54,545 nucleotides of DNA from Gammaproteobacteria bacterium (GTDB taxonomy: Bacteria > Pseudomonadota > Gammaproteobacteria > Chromatiales > Chromatiaceae), in NCBI GenBank assembly GCA_021773975.1, contig JAJFJN010000005.1:1-54545 (forward strand), given 5' to 3'. A program made the translations under genes and the position numbers. Of the stretch, positions 1 to 9,746 are shown one piece after another. Every line of letters starts with the position of its first letter. Within the stretch, counting starts at the first letter, position 1. The notes under the pieces were generated by a model. It saw only the letters and a list, made by a program, of their open reading frames with translations. It made no database searches and had not been told where the DNA came from.

Positions 1-1
1 T

Positions 2-118
2 ATGGCGATAGGGCATGATCGTTTTAAGGAACAAATTACAACACTTACAGGCAGGAGGTTAATGCCTAAGAAAGTTGGACGGCCTATTGGTTGGCGTAAG
101 GCCAAGGATGAGAATTAA
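2..118 (+). CDS. REP-associated tyrosine transposase (RAYT), C-terminal end only
   Basis: An open frame enters from the left edge and stops at 116-118. Its last residues (TGRRLMPKKVGRPIGWRK) match the conserved C-terminal tail of RAYT/IS200-like Y1 transposases, where the pattern is LTGRR..PKK.GRP.GWRK. These enzymes are single-strand transposases that mobilise REP-type palindromes. The catalytic HUH and tyrosine part would lie outside the window, so I cannot tell whether the gene is whole. The tandem TCTGACCCTAG units just downstream fit the short motifs often seen next to such genes. Confidence 0.7.
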   Translation: MAIGHDRFKEQITTLTGRRLMPKKVGRPIGWRKAKDEN

Positions 119-120
119 CT

Positions 121-175
121 TTACTCTGACCCTAGTTATTCTGACCCTAGTTATTACTAGTTATTTGTAAACTAG
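121..175. repeat. Tandem 15-bp repeat plus small inverted repeat behind the RAYT gene
   Basis: The unit CTGACCCTAGTTATT occurs at 126-140 and again, perfectly, at 141-155, followed by a partial copy ACTAGTTATT at 156-165. CTAGTT at 157-162 pairs with AACTAG at 170-175. TTACTCTGACCC-type motifs are frequent beside RAYT-like transposases in gammaproteobacteria, so this is probably the downstream flank of that element or a mark of its movement. Confidence 0.6.
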
Positions 176-253
176 ACATCTCATAATATTATTCTATAGT
201 CAGTTGCAGATGCAGTTTTCATTTAGCCCAGTAAAAACAAGGGAATCGAGACA

Positions 254-712
254 ATGCACAACATGGATGCTTCAGTTCCAGTTGCACTAAAATCCACTTT
301 TAAGGAAGAGATTAACAGCTCTTCTGAATCTCATTTCCTGCACCGTTTGCATTGTGTGCTGTTAGTAACTGAAGGTTGTTGTTGCCAACAAGTAGCAGAG
401 TGGTTTGGTGTACACCAACGAACTGTAGAGCGTTGGGTTCACTATTTTAAGGAATACGGCATTGAGGGACTTAAGGATGAACAGAAAACAGGACGACCAA
501 CCAAGGTTCGCGATGATCAACTTAAACAGCTACGGTGCGATATTTCATTTAAACCTTCCGAGCTGAGATATAACAAAGATAAATGGAGTGGGAAATTGAT
601 GAAAATACACCTTAAGCAGCGCTATGACATTGAGATGAGTGTAAGGCAGTGCCAGCGACTTTTGCAGCAATTACGGAACAACACAGCTACTCAGGTTGCA
701 CTGACTCAATAG
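254..712 (+). CDS. Orphan helix-turn-helix protein, IS630 transposase N-terminal-like
   Basis: 152 residues. Residues about 50-85 form a helix-turn-helix (VAEWFGVHQRTVERWVHYF), followed by the GLKDEQKTGRPTK linker and a winged second HTH (residues about 85-140), the layout of the DNA-binding half of IS630/Tc1-type transposases (COG3415-like). No DDE catalytic domain follows: the frame stops at 712 and none is visible in the next 300 bases. It is either a stand-alone regulator derived from a transposase or the surviving half of a decayed IS. Translation may start at the first ATG (254) or at the one at 263. Its neighbours (RAYT remnant, repeats) favour a mobile origin. Confidence 0.6.
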   Translation: MHNMDASVPVALKSTFKEEINSSSESHFLHRLHCVLLVTEGCCCQQVAEWFGVHQRTVERWVHYFKEYGIEGLKDEQKTGRPTKVRDDQLKQLRCDISFKPSELRYNKDKWSGKLMKIHLKQRYDIEMSVRQCQRLLQQLRNNTATQVALTQ

Positions 713-1028
713 AGGACGCGGCATACTTTTGTCGCAACAAAAATATAACCCATCCTTATTTAAATCAAGTTAATAGCCTAAGTGTAAAAATTACTGACAC
801 TTAAAAAGAATGATATTCCTTTGTTACCCTCTAGCAAGCTACTGGCATAATAACCATTTACACCTAAACACCCTATAAAAACAACGGACTCAAGTTAATG
901 ATATGGATGTAAATCGCTTGGAAGGAGTGTAAAAAAAACTGACAACACAGTAAGGCACCTTAATACTCAGGTGGATTAAGAGGCTGCATTACGTACGCGT
1001 ATTCAATTGGTTTTTAGATTCAAGTCAG
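713..1028. other. Intergenic stretch, no gene seen
   Basis: AT-rich and without a credible open frame on either strand. The only structure I see is a 7-bp inverted repeat, TAAGTGT at 779-785 with ACACTTA at 797-803, lacking a U-tract on either side. It separates the mobile-element debris from the housekeeping genes. Confidence 0.5.
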
Positions 1029-1514
1029 CTAATAGAGCGCAGTAATTTCATATTCCATCAGGTTTTCTCCCACACGCAGTTCAAACAGATCCCCTAGCTG
1101 ATGCCCCAGTAATGCAGCCCCCAGCGGAGACTTTGGCGTTACGACAGTGCCTTCCCTATTATCATATGAAAACTTAAGCCCACCCGCCTCAGCACCCATC
1201 CATACCCAACGATCCAACTCATCCTGTTCTTTCAATTGCACTAGGGAAGAAAGCGCTACTTCACTACATGGATGCTCCAAGGTCTGTGGAGAAATAGCTT
1301 CATAGGCTCGTAGAGATGCTTCAATTTCTCCTGCACGTTTAGCCTGTCCATGAGCCAGATATGCAGCTTCCAGCCCTAGCGTATCGTATTTATTTTCAGC
1401 AACACTCTCTCCGTGCGTTGCACTTTCATGTGCAATCTTTACCGCTGCTTGTAACGTAGATAAATCATGTCGTAATACAGTGAGGATCTGCTCAAGAATA
1501 AGGACTTTGTTCAT
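1029..1514 (-). CDS. GreA/GreB-like transcription factor
   Basis: 161 residues. The N-terminal half is helical and could form the coiled coil of a Gre factor. The C-terminal part carries the Gre FKBP-like signature: VVTPKSPLGAALLGHQLGD resembles the 'SP.G.ALLGK..GD' loop of GreA/GreB, followed by a final beta strand (LMEYEITAL). In Gre factors the coiled coil enters the RNA polymerase secondary channel and stimulates transcript cleavage. This protein differs in its N-terminal sequence, so it is probably a divergent member, and cleavage activity is unproven. It directly abuts the DUF4389 gene upstream (stop to start without a gap) and is likely cotranscribed with it and with the methyltransferase. 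Confidence 0.7.
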   Translation of the reverse strand: MNKVLILEQILTVLRHDLSTLQAAVKIAHESATHGESVAENKYDTLGLEAAYLAHGQAKRAGEIEASLRAYEAISPQTLEHPCSEVALSSLVQLKEQDELDRWVWMGAEAGGLKFSYDNREGTVVTPKSPLGAALLGHQLGDLFELRVGENLMEYEITALY

Positions 1515-1787
1515 TTACTGCGTAGGCCAGTCACTAAATGGATAGGGATGCTCTTCACTGTTAAAAGTAAGAAACAGTATGATCTGATAAATATAACTAC
1601 TTAAGCTCTGACCAAGCGCCAACAGTTGAGCATTCGGTGCACCAGTAAACAGCACAATCAAAAACTGCAACATCACCACAGTAAAAACAACAAATTTTGC
1701 CACGCCCAATAAAAAGGCAAACAGCAGCATATAAAGCCCACGCTGCCAAATGGTTCCCGGCTGTTTAATAATATCGTTACTTTCCAT
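1515..1787 (-). CDS. DUF4389 family membrane protein
   Basis: 90 residues from the ATG at 1787; an upstream in-frame ATG at 1808 would overlap the preceding gene by 4 bases, but AAAGG lies at a good distance before 1787, which I prefer. Two hydrophobic segments (residues about 14-40 and 50-72) flank a short loop, and the tail has the family's acidic and proline pattern EEHPYPFSDWP. DUF4389 proteins are small inner-membrane proteins of unknown function in proteobacteria. Translation is probably coupled to the methyltransferase gene just upstream. Confidence 0.75.
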   Translation of the reverse strand: MESNDIIKQPGTIWQRGLYMLLFAFLLGVAKFVVFTVVMLQFLIVLFTGAPNAQLLALGQSLSSYIYQIILFLTFNSEEHPYPFSDWPTQ

Positions 1788-1804
1788 TTTAATACCTTTA
1801 TCAA

Positions 1805-2332
1805 TCAATTCTGTTTATCAGAGGGTCTGTTTACTTTTATCTGGTTGTTAGTGTCTCGACTTTTACGAATCAAGGCATCACCTATCATGCTCAAATCTGA
1901 TTTCGCTAATCTGTCATAAAGAACAACATTTACCGTGGCCGCCAAATTCATACAGCCTATCGTTGGCACATAGACAACCGCATCGGCCTTATCTATCACG
2001 TCCTGACTAATGGTTCCATCTTCAGGGCCAAAAATATAGAAGGCATTATCCGGATGTTTATATTCAGGCAGTGGCGATGCACCCTCTACCAATTCAACAC
2101 AGACAATCTTTGCATTTTTTGGAATATCTTCCAGAAGTGTTTCCACCCTGATTAAAGAGATATTTTCAGCAGCACCTTTTGTATCAGTATTGAATTTTGC
2201 TGCCTGGTCATAACGCCTACCCGTATAAAAAATATCATCAACTTGATAGCAGCCCGCAGCGCGTAACACTGCGCCAACATTTGACGGGCTTTTTGGGTTT
2301 GTTAAACCAATAGTGACTTTCGATTTTTTCAT
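1805..2332 (-). CDS. SPOUT (TrmH/SpoU-type) RNA methyltransferase
   Basis: 175 residues. The three SpoU motifs are visible: motif 1 NPKSPSNVGAVLRAA near residue 15, motif 2 FIFGPEDG-type (YIFGPEDGTISQ, about residue 120) and motif 3 VPTIGCMNLAATVNVVLYDR near the C-terminus. These build the trefoil-knot SAM-binding site and the dimer interface, so the protein should transfer a methyl group to a tRNA or rRNA nucleotide. It is a short, catalytic-domain-only version without an N-terminal substrate-binding domain, like TrmL/LasT-type enzymes. The exact target cannot be read from sequence. It is the first gene of a small minus-strand group with DUF4389 and the Gre-like gene. Confidence 0.85.
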   Translation of the reverse strand: MKKSKVTIGLTNPKSPSNVGAVLRAAGCYQVDDIFYTGRRYDQAAKFNTDTKGAAENISLIRVETLLEDIPKNAKIVCVELVEGASPLPEYKHPDNAFYIFGPEDGTISQDVIDKADAVVYVPTIGCMNLAATVNVVLYDRLAKSDLSMIGDALIRKSRDTNNQIKVNRPSDKQN

Positions 2333-2401
2333 TCAGAAAAGAGTTTAATTAGCGCTTGATCAGAGAGAAGGTGTGGCACTTGATATGCAGTCAACAGCTA
2401 C

Positions 2402-3520
2402 TCAATTAGGTGTTAACTGCACCAGTTTGCCATTACGCTCATCAGTGAGTAAATAGAGATAGCCATCTGACCCAGCATGTACATCACGAATGCGCCCCAG
2501 CTCTTCTTTTAACAGCCGTTCTTCATTAACAACCCGAGTACCATTAAGCTCGAGGCGCACCAGCAGTTCAAACTTTAGTGAGCCGATGAAGAGGTTATTG
2601 CGCCACTGTGGAAACTTGTCGCCCGTATAGAATGCCATGCCAGAAGGTGCGATGGAGGGATCCCAATAATAGCGTGGTTGCTCCATGCCTTTTTTGGCTG
2701 TGCCCTCACCAATCTTGGTACCGATAACATAATTGACACCGTAGGTAATCACAGGCCAACCATAGTTGCGCCCAGCCGTGATGATATTAATCTCATCCCC
2801 ACCCTGTGGGCCATGCTCATGCGCCCACAGATCACCAGATTTTGGATGCAGGGCTAACCCCTGAGGATTACGATGACCATAGCTAAAGATTTCCGGCCTT
2901 GCATTCGGATGGTTTACAAAAGGGTTTTCAGAGGGCACACGGCCATCATCATGTAGCCGAATCACAGAGCCACCGTGATCATCCAAGCGCTGCGCTCGTG
3001 ATCGATCACCACGTTCACCAACAGTGATATAGAGATAATGATCGTTATCAATAACCAACCGTGAGCCAAAGTGGCGTCCACCATTGCTTTTAGGTTGCAT
3101 GCGAAACAACACCTGCACCTCTTTTAACGCCATGCCTTCAAGTTTGGCACGCGCAACATCAGTGCCGATGCCACCCGGCCCCGCAGCACTGTATGAGAAA
3201 TAGAGCCAGCCGTTTTCACGGTAGTTCGGATGCAAAATGATATCCAGCAGGCCACCCTGCCCCACAGCGGCGATACTGGGGAGCCCCGTTATGGGATTGG
3301 AATTGAGTCGATTATTCTCTATCAGGCGCAAACGCCCTGGACGCTCTGTCACCAGTATCCGGCCATCGGGTAAAAAAGCCATGCCCCAAGGGTGTTCCAA
3401 CCCTGAGGCAATAGTACGAACATTAAATGGCTTGTCAGCCCATGCCTGATTGCAGGCAAACAACATGACAAAGATTGCGCCTAACACATGTCGTTTTATA
3501 TGCATTGAAAGAAGATTCAT
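2402..3520 (-). CDS. PQQ-dependent aldose sugar dehydrogenase (YliI/Asd type), periplasmic
   Basis: 372 residues with an N-terminal signal peptide (cleavage near ACNQAWA-DKP). It is a six-bladed beta-propeller of the GSDH family: HPWGMAFLPDGRILVTERPG at the start, GGRHFGSRL, GYGHRNPQG-like SYGHRNPQGLALH, EHGPQGGDEIN and GRNYGWP are the family's conserved blade motifs, and the length fits. Enzymes of this family oxidise aldose sugars in the periplasm using PQQ and Ca2+, passing electrons to a c-type cytochrome or quinone. A diheme c-type cytochrome gene lies 177 bases upstream on the same strand and could be a partner. No PQQ biosynthesis genes are in the window. A second ATG (3505) is also possible as start. 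Confidence 0.88.
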   Translation of the reverse strand: MNLLSMHIKRHVLGAIFVMLFACNQAWADKPFNVRTIASGLEHPWGMAFLPDGRILVTERPGRLRLIENNRLNSNPITGLPSIAAVGQGGLLDIILHPNYRENGWLYFSYSAAGPGGIGTDVARAKLEGMALKEVQVLFRMQPKSNGGRHFGSRLVIDNDHYLYITVGERGDRSRAQRLDDHGGSVIRLHDDGRVPSENPFVNHPNARPEIFSYGHRNPQGLALHPKSGDLWAHEHGPQGGDEINIITAGRNYGWPVITYGVNYVIGTKIGEGTAKKGMEQPRYYWDPSIAPSGMAFYTGDKFPQWRNNLFIGSLKFELLVRLELNGTRVVNEERLLKEELGRIRDVHAGSDGYLYLLTDERNGKLVQLTPN

Positions 3521-3697
3521 GATTAATTGTTACAGCACTTGGTTTAGCATTTTAATGTAGTTCAGAAGCTCGGCAAGCTCAGGGGGCAGGTCTGTTTACC
3601 CATCATTAATGAAATCATAGCCTCGAATCTACTTATAAGGCATTAATAAACTGATTTATTCATAATATATGTACAGGTCGTAGCACGCATAACCTTG

Positions 3698-4438
3698 TCA
3701 CTCAAAATCCGGGTTTTTCCACTTCACAGATGGTGCCAACTTCTCTTTAGGTGGTTTGAGGCGGGAGATATAATCAATAACGGCTTCAGCATCTCGCTGT
3801 GTAAAATCGGAGATAGCACTCACCATACCTGGCTGAACATTGGTACGCTCTTTACGATAGATCCATTTAAATTGCCGCAATAGATATTCGTAATGCTGCC
3901 CTTGAATGCGCGGATAAAAATGATCATTATTCCCTTCACCATTTTCACCGTGACAAGCAATGCAATATTCAGTAAAAAGTTTCTTACCCTGTGCCAGATC
4001 TGTACCTGCCCCTACTCCAGGATTTGGCGTCATAAGTATGGATGAAATATAGCCCGCAACATCAGCCAACACTTGAGGATCACCAATCTCCTTTAACATC
4101 GCAAAGTGATCCATTCCAACAGTCTCGCGCTTGTGATCACGTACATCTACCAGTTGCTTAATGATAACTTTGGCATGTTGCCCAGCAAGTTGTGGAAAGG
4201 TGCCACTACGTTGCCCCCAGCCCTCTTCATAATGGCACTTGGCACAAAGACGGAAAATTACCAAACCATTGTACATATTGGGCTTGAGATGAGTTGCTAC
4301 TGCCACATCCTCATTTGAATCACTCCAGGCCTGACCAATCAGGCCAAGCATGCAGCTAACAATCAATATGGATATTTTTAATACGGGTGTTTTTTTTATC
4401 GAGGGCATTATTATCAACAGGTTATTATTTAACATCAC
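3698..4438 (-). CDS. Diheme c-type cytochrome, cytochrome c4-like
   Basis: 246 residues with a signal peptide (cleavage after about residue 39, GQAWS-DSN; the ATG at 4408 is an equally plausible start). Two heme-attachment motifs are present, CAKCH at residues 65-69 and CIACH at 159-163, each followed by the c4-type pattern with PQLAGQH / PRIQGQH and a helix ending in LADVAGYISS / AEAVIDYISR. This is a tandem class I cytochrome of the c4 family, normally a periplasmic or membrane-attached electron carrier to terminal oxidases. Its position before the PQQ dehydrogenase suggests it could accept electrons from it, but this is inference. Confidence 0.85.
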   Translation of the reverse strand: MMLNNNLLIIMPSIKKTPVLKISILIVSCMLGLIGQAWSDSNEDVAVATHLKPNMYNGLVIFRLCAKCHYEEGWGQRSGTFPQLAGQHAKVIIKQLVDVRDHKRETVGMDHFAMLKEIGDPQVLADVAGYISSILMTPNPGVGAGTDLAQGKKLFTEYCIACHGENGEGNNDHFYPRIQGQHYEYLLRQFKWIYRKERTNVQPGMVSAISDFTQRDAEAVIDYISRLKPPKEKLAPSVKWKNPDFE

Positions 4439-4553
4439 ATAACAATATAGACTTAAAGCCTATATGGATTCTTTCTTGTTTGCATCAATCTAAAAAGCAG
4501 CAAGCGGTTCGAACAAGAGAAGCAGATCAGGCACACAGGCAAACCAATCGGAA

Positions 4554-5018
4554 CTAAAGCACCTTCGCCATCAGAATAGCATCCTCACGCCCTTTTTTTG
4601 CCGGATAGTAATTTTGGCGCACACCCATCTCATTAAAGCCCACGGCATCATATAGGGTTGAGGCTGCTCTATTAGAAGCGCGTAACTCAAGAAAGACCGT
4701 ATCAGCCTGCTGCTGACGGGCAAGCATTAACATCTGATCCATAAGCTTTCGCCCCAAACCTTGACCCTGCATATCAGGGTGGATACAGAGGTTTAAGATA
4801 TTGGCTTCACCTACCGCAACCGACATAACGGCATAACCTATGATGCGTTTATCCTGTGAGTAAACCCAGCAGCAGTACCCAGATTTTAGACAGTCGCGCA
4901 TGTTGCCTATTGTCCAGGGAAACTCATAAGCCAGCCGCTCAACCGCCATAATCTCTTCAACATCACTTTCCTGCATAGGACGCATATGAAGCTGGGGATT
5001 GTTCAGGACGACGCTCAA
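4554..5018 (-). CDS. rimI: Ribosomal protein S18-alanine N-acetyltransferase
   Basis: 154 residues, a GNAT fold. The acetyl-CoA pyrophosphate loop is HPDMQGQGLGRKLM, and the C-terminal YY.a...eDA pattern (NYYPAKKGREDAILM) is typical of RimI. The enzyme acetylates the N-terminal alanine of ribosomal protein S18; some RimI proteins act more widely. The gene starts 9 bases after the uracil-DNA glycosylase stop, a pairing common in gammaproteobacteria, and the two are surely cotranscribed. Confidence 0.9.
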   Translation of the reverse strand: MSVVLNNPQLHMRPMQESDVEEIMAVERLAYEFPWTIGNMRDCLKSGYCCWVYSQDKRIIGYAVMSVAVGEANILNLCIHPDMQGQGLGRKLMDQMLMLARQQQADTVFLELRASNRAASTLYDAVGFNEMGVRQNYYPAKKGREDAILMAKVL

Positions 5019-5027
5019 GATGGTTTG

Positions 5028-5906
5028 CTATTTTTGCAGCAAGGAGAGCGCCTGCTGCAGATCCTGCCAGGACTTGGCTTTTTGCTCAGGGCTACGCAGT
5101 AGATAGGCGGGGTGATAGGTCACGACCAAAGGGATGTTACCTGTACCAAAGCGATGTACCCGACCACGCAGGCGACCCACCGCATCAGCTGATTTCAGAA
5201 GATTCTGGGCTGATACACGACCCACTGCCAAGATAGCCTTGGGGGCAATTAGCTCAATCTGGCGCATCAGAAAGGGTTCACAATGCGCTGCCTCTTCAAC
5301 ATGAGGATCTCGGTTACCCGGTGGGCGACACTTAAGAATGTTAGCGATATAGACTTGGTCACGCTCAAAACCAATGGCCTTGAGCATGGCATTGAGCAAC
5401 TTCCCTGCCTTGCCCACAAAGGGTTCGCCCTGGCGATCCTCATCCACTCCGGGTGCCTCACCGATAATCAGCAGATCAGCTTGCCGATTGCCGACACCAA
5501 ACACTGTTTGGGTACGGGTTCGGTACAGCTCACAAGCTTTACAGTTTGCTATATGCTGCTGTAATGCATCCCACCCCAGATCTGCCACCATAGATCGCGG
5601 AGTGTATTGTTCCTCATCATCATGACTGGCTTCACTGGAGTACCACTCCTCATCTGGCAATGGTGCTTCTGTCAACCAGGAAGGAGGCGCTTCTTCATGG
5701 GTGGCAGACTCAACCCGCTGCTGAGGCTCAGACGTTGGTTGGGGTGGTGCATCAGACTTTACAACTATTGGGACAGGTTTCACCGGCTGTGCGGCAGACG
5801 CTGCAACAGCCGGTGTTACTTCTATTTCAGGCAATACAGGCTGACGAACTACCCATTGGGTAATCCCCATCGCATCCAGATAAGCTCTACGTAACTGATC
5901 GTCCAC
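5028..5906 (-). CDS. Family 4 uracil-DNA glycosylase (Fe-S type)
   Basis: 292 residues. The catalytic domain begins near residue 105: four cysteines for the 4Fe-4S cluster (C122, C125, C193, C209), motif [18 protein letters not shown] at 149-165, and motif HPAYLLR at 265-271. It removes uracil from DNA in base excision repair. The first 100 residues are a proline- and glutamate-rich, low-complexity extension, common in gammaproteobacterial versions and of unknown role (in related proteins it resembles a polymerase-tau-like tail). It lies between leuA (27-base gap) and rimI (9-base gap) in one minus-strand operon. Confidence 0.92.
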   Translation of the reverse strand: MDDQLRRAYLDAMGITQWVVRQPVLPEIEVTPAVAASAAQPVKPVPIVVKSDAPPQPTSEPQQRVESATHEEAPPSWLTEAPLPDEEWYSSEASHDDEEQYTPRSMVADLGWDALQQHIANCKACELYRTRTQTVFGVGNRQADLLIIGEAPGVDEDRQGEPFVGKAGKLLNAMLKAIGFERDQVYIANILKCRPPGNRDPHVEEAAHCEPFLMRQIELIAPKAILAVGRVSAQNLLKSADAVGRLRGRVHRFGTGNIPLVVTYHPAYLLRSPEQKAKSWQDLQQALSLLQK

Positions 5907-5933
5907 TTAGTGCTCGACTATCATTAGCCCGCA

Positions 5934-7508
5934 TTAAATCTCTTCAGAGTCAGCAGCTTTTCTACTGCCACCCTGCATCATTTTATTGCAGCCATTAACA
6001 TAGGCCTTTGCTGAAGCGATGACAATATCCGTATCCGCTCCCTGACCATTGACGATACGCCCGCCCTTCTCCAGCCGAACAGTCACTTCGCCCTGAGAGT
6101 CTGTGCCGCTGGTAATATTGTTCACTGAGTAGAGCCGTAGCTCTGCACCACTTCCAACCATACTTTCAATAGCACGGAAGGTTGCATCTACCGGGCCACT
6201 GCCTGAGGCTGTAGCCGTGCACTCTTTGCCATCCACCAACAATACGACGGTGGCCTCGGGTGTCTCACCCGTCTCTGAACAGACACGGAGTGAAGCCAGT
6301 TTCACCCGTTCATTCTCAGCTGCCAATCCTGTATCAGTTACCAACGCCTGGATATCTTCATCAAAGATCTCATGCTTTTTATCAGCCAGCTCTTTGAATC
6401 GGGTAAAGGTGGCATTCAACTCCACTTCTGATTCAAAGGTGATGCCGAGCTCTTCAAGACGTGAGCGAAAAGCATTACGACCTGAATGTTTACCCAGTAC
6501 CATACGGTTCTGCGCCCAGCCTACATCTTCGGCCCGCATAATCTCATAGGTTTCACGGCTTTTAAGCACCCCATCCTGATGGATGCCTGATTCATGCGCA
6601 AAGGCATTGGCACCCACTATGGATTTATTAGGCTGCACTGGAAACCCGGTGATACCACTCACCAATCGGGAGCAGGTCATAATCTGCGTGGTATCCAGGC
6701 GAGTATCACACTGAAAGAGATCCCGACGGGTGCGAACCGCCATCACCACCTCTTCCAGGGCAGCGTTTCCAGCCCGCTCACCCAAGCCATTGATAGTGCA
6801 CTCTACCTGTCGCGCACCATTCATTACCGCTGCCAGTGAGTTGGCAGACGCCAAACCAAGGTCATTGTGACAATGCACTGAGAATATGGCCTTATCTGAA
6901 TTGGGGATGCGTTCAATGAGCTCTCCAATCAGCGCTCCAAACTGTTCTGGTACTGCGTACCCCACGGTATCGGGAATATTCAGCGTTGTGGCACCCGCAT
7001 CAATCACTGCCTCTAAAATACGGCAGAGAAAGTCTGGCTCAGAACGACCCGCATCCTCCGGTGAAAACTCCACATTGTCAGTGTATTGCCGGGCATGCTT
7101 CACAGCCGCTACCGCCCGCTCAACCACCTCATCCGGCTGCATACGTAATTTTTCCCGCATGTGGATAGGCGACGTGGCAAGAAATGTGTGGATACGAAAT
7201 GACTCTGCCTCTTTTAAAGCCTCTGCCGCCCGGTCAATATCCTTCTCCAGCGCACGGGCCAGGCCACAGACTGTACTTTCAGTCACAGCCCGGGCAACCG
7301 CCTGCACTGCTTCAAAATCACCCTGGCTGGCGATGGGAAAACCGGCCTCGATGACATCCACCCGCATCTTTTCCAAAGCCTTGGCGATACGAACCTTTTC
7401 GTCCTTTGTCATGGAGGCACCAGGACTCTGCTCGCCATCGCGCAAGGTGGTATCAAAAATAATTAATTTATCTGGGCTATTCACTATTCTGCTCCGATCA
7501 ATTGCCAC
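5934..7508 (-). CDS. leuA: 2-isopropylmalate synthase
   Basis: 524 residues, starting with GTG (GTG GCA ATT GAT). It condenses acetyl-CoA with 2-oxoisovalerate, the first committed step of leucine synthesis. The TIM barrel carries [17 protein letters not shown] at the start and the metal-binding [21 protein letters not shown] follows. The C-terminal third (from about residue 390) is the LeuA dimer regulatory domain that binds leucine. Length is normal for the long proteobacterial form. It stands 234 bases downstream of pssA and reads into UDG and rimI. A small overlapping frame precedes it (see findings). The long open frame on the opposite strand is a shadow. Confidence 0.97.
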   Translation of the reverse strand: MAIDRSRIVNSPDKLIIFDTTLRDGEQSPGASMTKDEKVRIAKALEKMRVDVIEAGFPIASQGDFEAVQAVARAVTESTVCGLARALEKDIDRAAEALKEAESFRIHTFLATSPIHMREKLRMQPDEVVERAVAAVKHARQYTDNVEFSPEDAGRSEPDFLCRILEAVIDAGATTLNIPDTVGYAVPEQFGALIGELIERIPNSDKAIFSVHCHNDLGLASANSLAAVMNGARQVECTINGLGERAGNAALEEVVMAVRTRRDLFQCDTRLDTTQIMTCSRLVSGITGFPVQPNKSIVGANAFAHESGIHQDGVLKSRETYEIMRAEDVGWAQNRMVLGKHSGRNAFRSRLEELGITFESEVELNATFTRFKELADKKHEIFDEDIQALVTDTGLAAENERVKLASLRVCSETGETPEATVVLLVDGKECTATASGSGPVDATFRAIESMVGSGAELRLYSVNNITSGTDSQGEVTVRLEKGGRIVNGQGADTDIVIASAKAYVNGCNKMMQGGSRKAADSEEI

Positions 7509-7742
7509 AATGTGCTACATGTTCGGCAATGGTATTCAATTTTGTGTGGTACGTACTTGCGAGCCCTCGCCAGGGCAGGTGGATTATTTGCCCATCAGGG
7601 CAGTAGTCGTAGCAGAGGTAGGAGGTGGGATACAAACAAACAGGCACGCACATTCTCATTGCGGAGAACGTTTGATTGAACCTGTCTGTTTTGAAAAGTA
7701 TTCATTAATAAAAACTATAACCTACGATCAGCAACTTGCCAA

Positions 7743-8522
7743 CTACTCATCATCACTCTCTGCACCAGCCTCCTGACGCTCTGCCCTGCGTTGCTTCAGT
7801 TGAGTCAGAGTCAAAATAGGGCCTGAAGCCGCATAACCCAAAAACATTAAAAACAGTACCAATGATGGCTGCCACAGAATTACGGCAAATCCCAGCATCA
7901 CTGCTACCAAAACAATAAAGGGGATTTTGTTACGAAAATCAATCTCTTTAAAACTAGAGTAGCGAACATTACTTACCATCAACAAACCCGATGCCAGTGT
8001 GATAAAGCTGGCAACCCAGGCGACATCTTGCCCTGCAACACCATGCTCCACACCCACCCAAATAGCACCTGCCAGAATAGCGGCAGAGGCTGGACTGGCT
8101 AATCCTTGAAAATATCGTTTATCCGCGATCCCGACTTGTGTATTAAAACGTGCCAAGCGTAGCGCTGTACCAGCGGTATAGACAAAAGCGGCCAACCAGC
8201 CAAACTTACCCAAGCCATTCAATGCCCAAAGATACATCACCAAAGCGGGAGCTAAGCCAAAGGCAACCATGTCAGCCAAACTGTCGTACTCTGCACCAAA
8301 ATCTGATTGGGTATTGGTCATCCGTGCAACGCGACCATCCAGACCATCAGCAATCAGGGCAATAAAGATGGCAATGGCTGCCGCTTCAAAGCGCCCACTC
8401 ATCGCAGCCAGAATAGCGTAGAAACCACCAAACAGGGTTGCAGTGGTAAACAGATTAGGCAGCAGATAGATGCCACGCCGTCTGTGTTTTATTTTTTCGG
8501 TTAACTCTTCAGTCATTATCAA
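7743..8522 (-). CDS. pssA: CDP-diacylglycerol-serine O-phosphatidyltransferase
   Basis: 259 residues, a multi-spanning CDP-alcohol phosphatidyltransferase. The active-site signature is DGLDGRVAR...GAEYDSLAD (residues about 58-83), which is the DG..AR..G...D...D motif. It makes phosphatidylserine at the inner membrane; the decarboxylase (psd) that turns it into phosphatidylethanolamine is at 34.2 kb here. The charged C-terminus (RRAERQEAGAESDDE) is typical of the PssA type II subfamily. The placement between ilvC and leuA is common in beta/gammaproteobacteria. A strong terminator lies between ilvC and this gene, so it probably has its own promoter in 8523-8580. Confidence 0.93.
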   Translation of the reverse strand: MIMTEELTEKIKHRRRGIYLLPNLFTTATLFGGFYAILAAMSGRFEAAAIAIFIALIADGLDGRVARMTNTQSDFGAEYDSLADMVAFGLAPALVMYLWALNGLGKFGWLAAFVYTAGTALRLARFNTQVGIADKRYFQGLASPASAAILAGAIWVGVEHGVAGQDVAWVASFITLASGLLMVSNVRYSSFKEIDFRNKIPFIVLVAVMLGFAVILWQPSLVLFLMFLGYAASGPILTLTQLKQRRAERQEAGAESDDE

Positions 8523-8580
8523 TCCTGGGACACAATAATTTGGTCAATTATAACGCCCGCTATGGCAGATAGTCATATAT

Positions 8581-8616
8581 AAAAAAAGCCCCTCTTCCCA
8601 TATAGAGAAGAGGGGC
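8581..8616 (-). terminator. Rho-independent terminator after ilvC
   Basis: A perfect 10-bp GC-rich stem, GCCCCTCTTC at 8588-8597 with GAAGAGGGGC at 8607-8616, with a 9-base loop. On the minus strand it is followed by a run of seven T (8587-8581). It ends the ilvBHC transcript 24 bases after the ilvC stop and separates it from pssA. Confidence 0.93.
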
Positions 8617-8640
8617 CTTATTAGCAAGACCAAATCCTGC

Positions 8641-9717
<1,077 letters not shown>

Positions 9718-9746
9718 TCAGGTTGCTTCTGTACGGTTACAAAAAA

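Noticed and set aside
6886-7776. Long plus-strand open frame opposite leuA
   Set aside because: It lies antisense to the conserved leuA codons, is Ser/Thr/Ala-rich with no family features, and is a codon-bias shadow.
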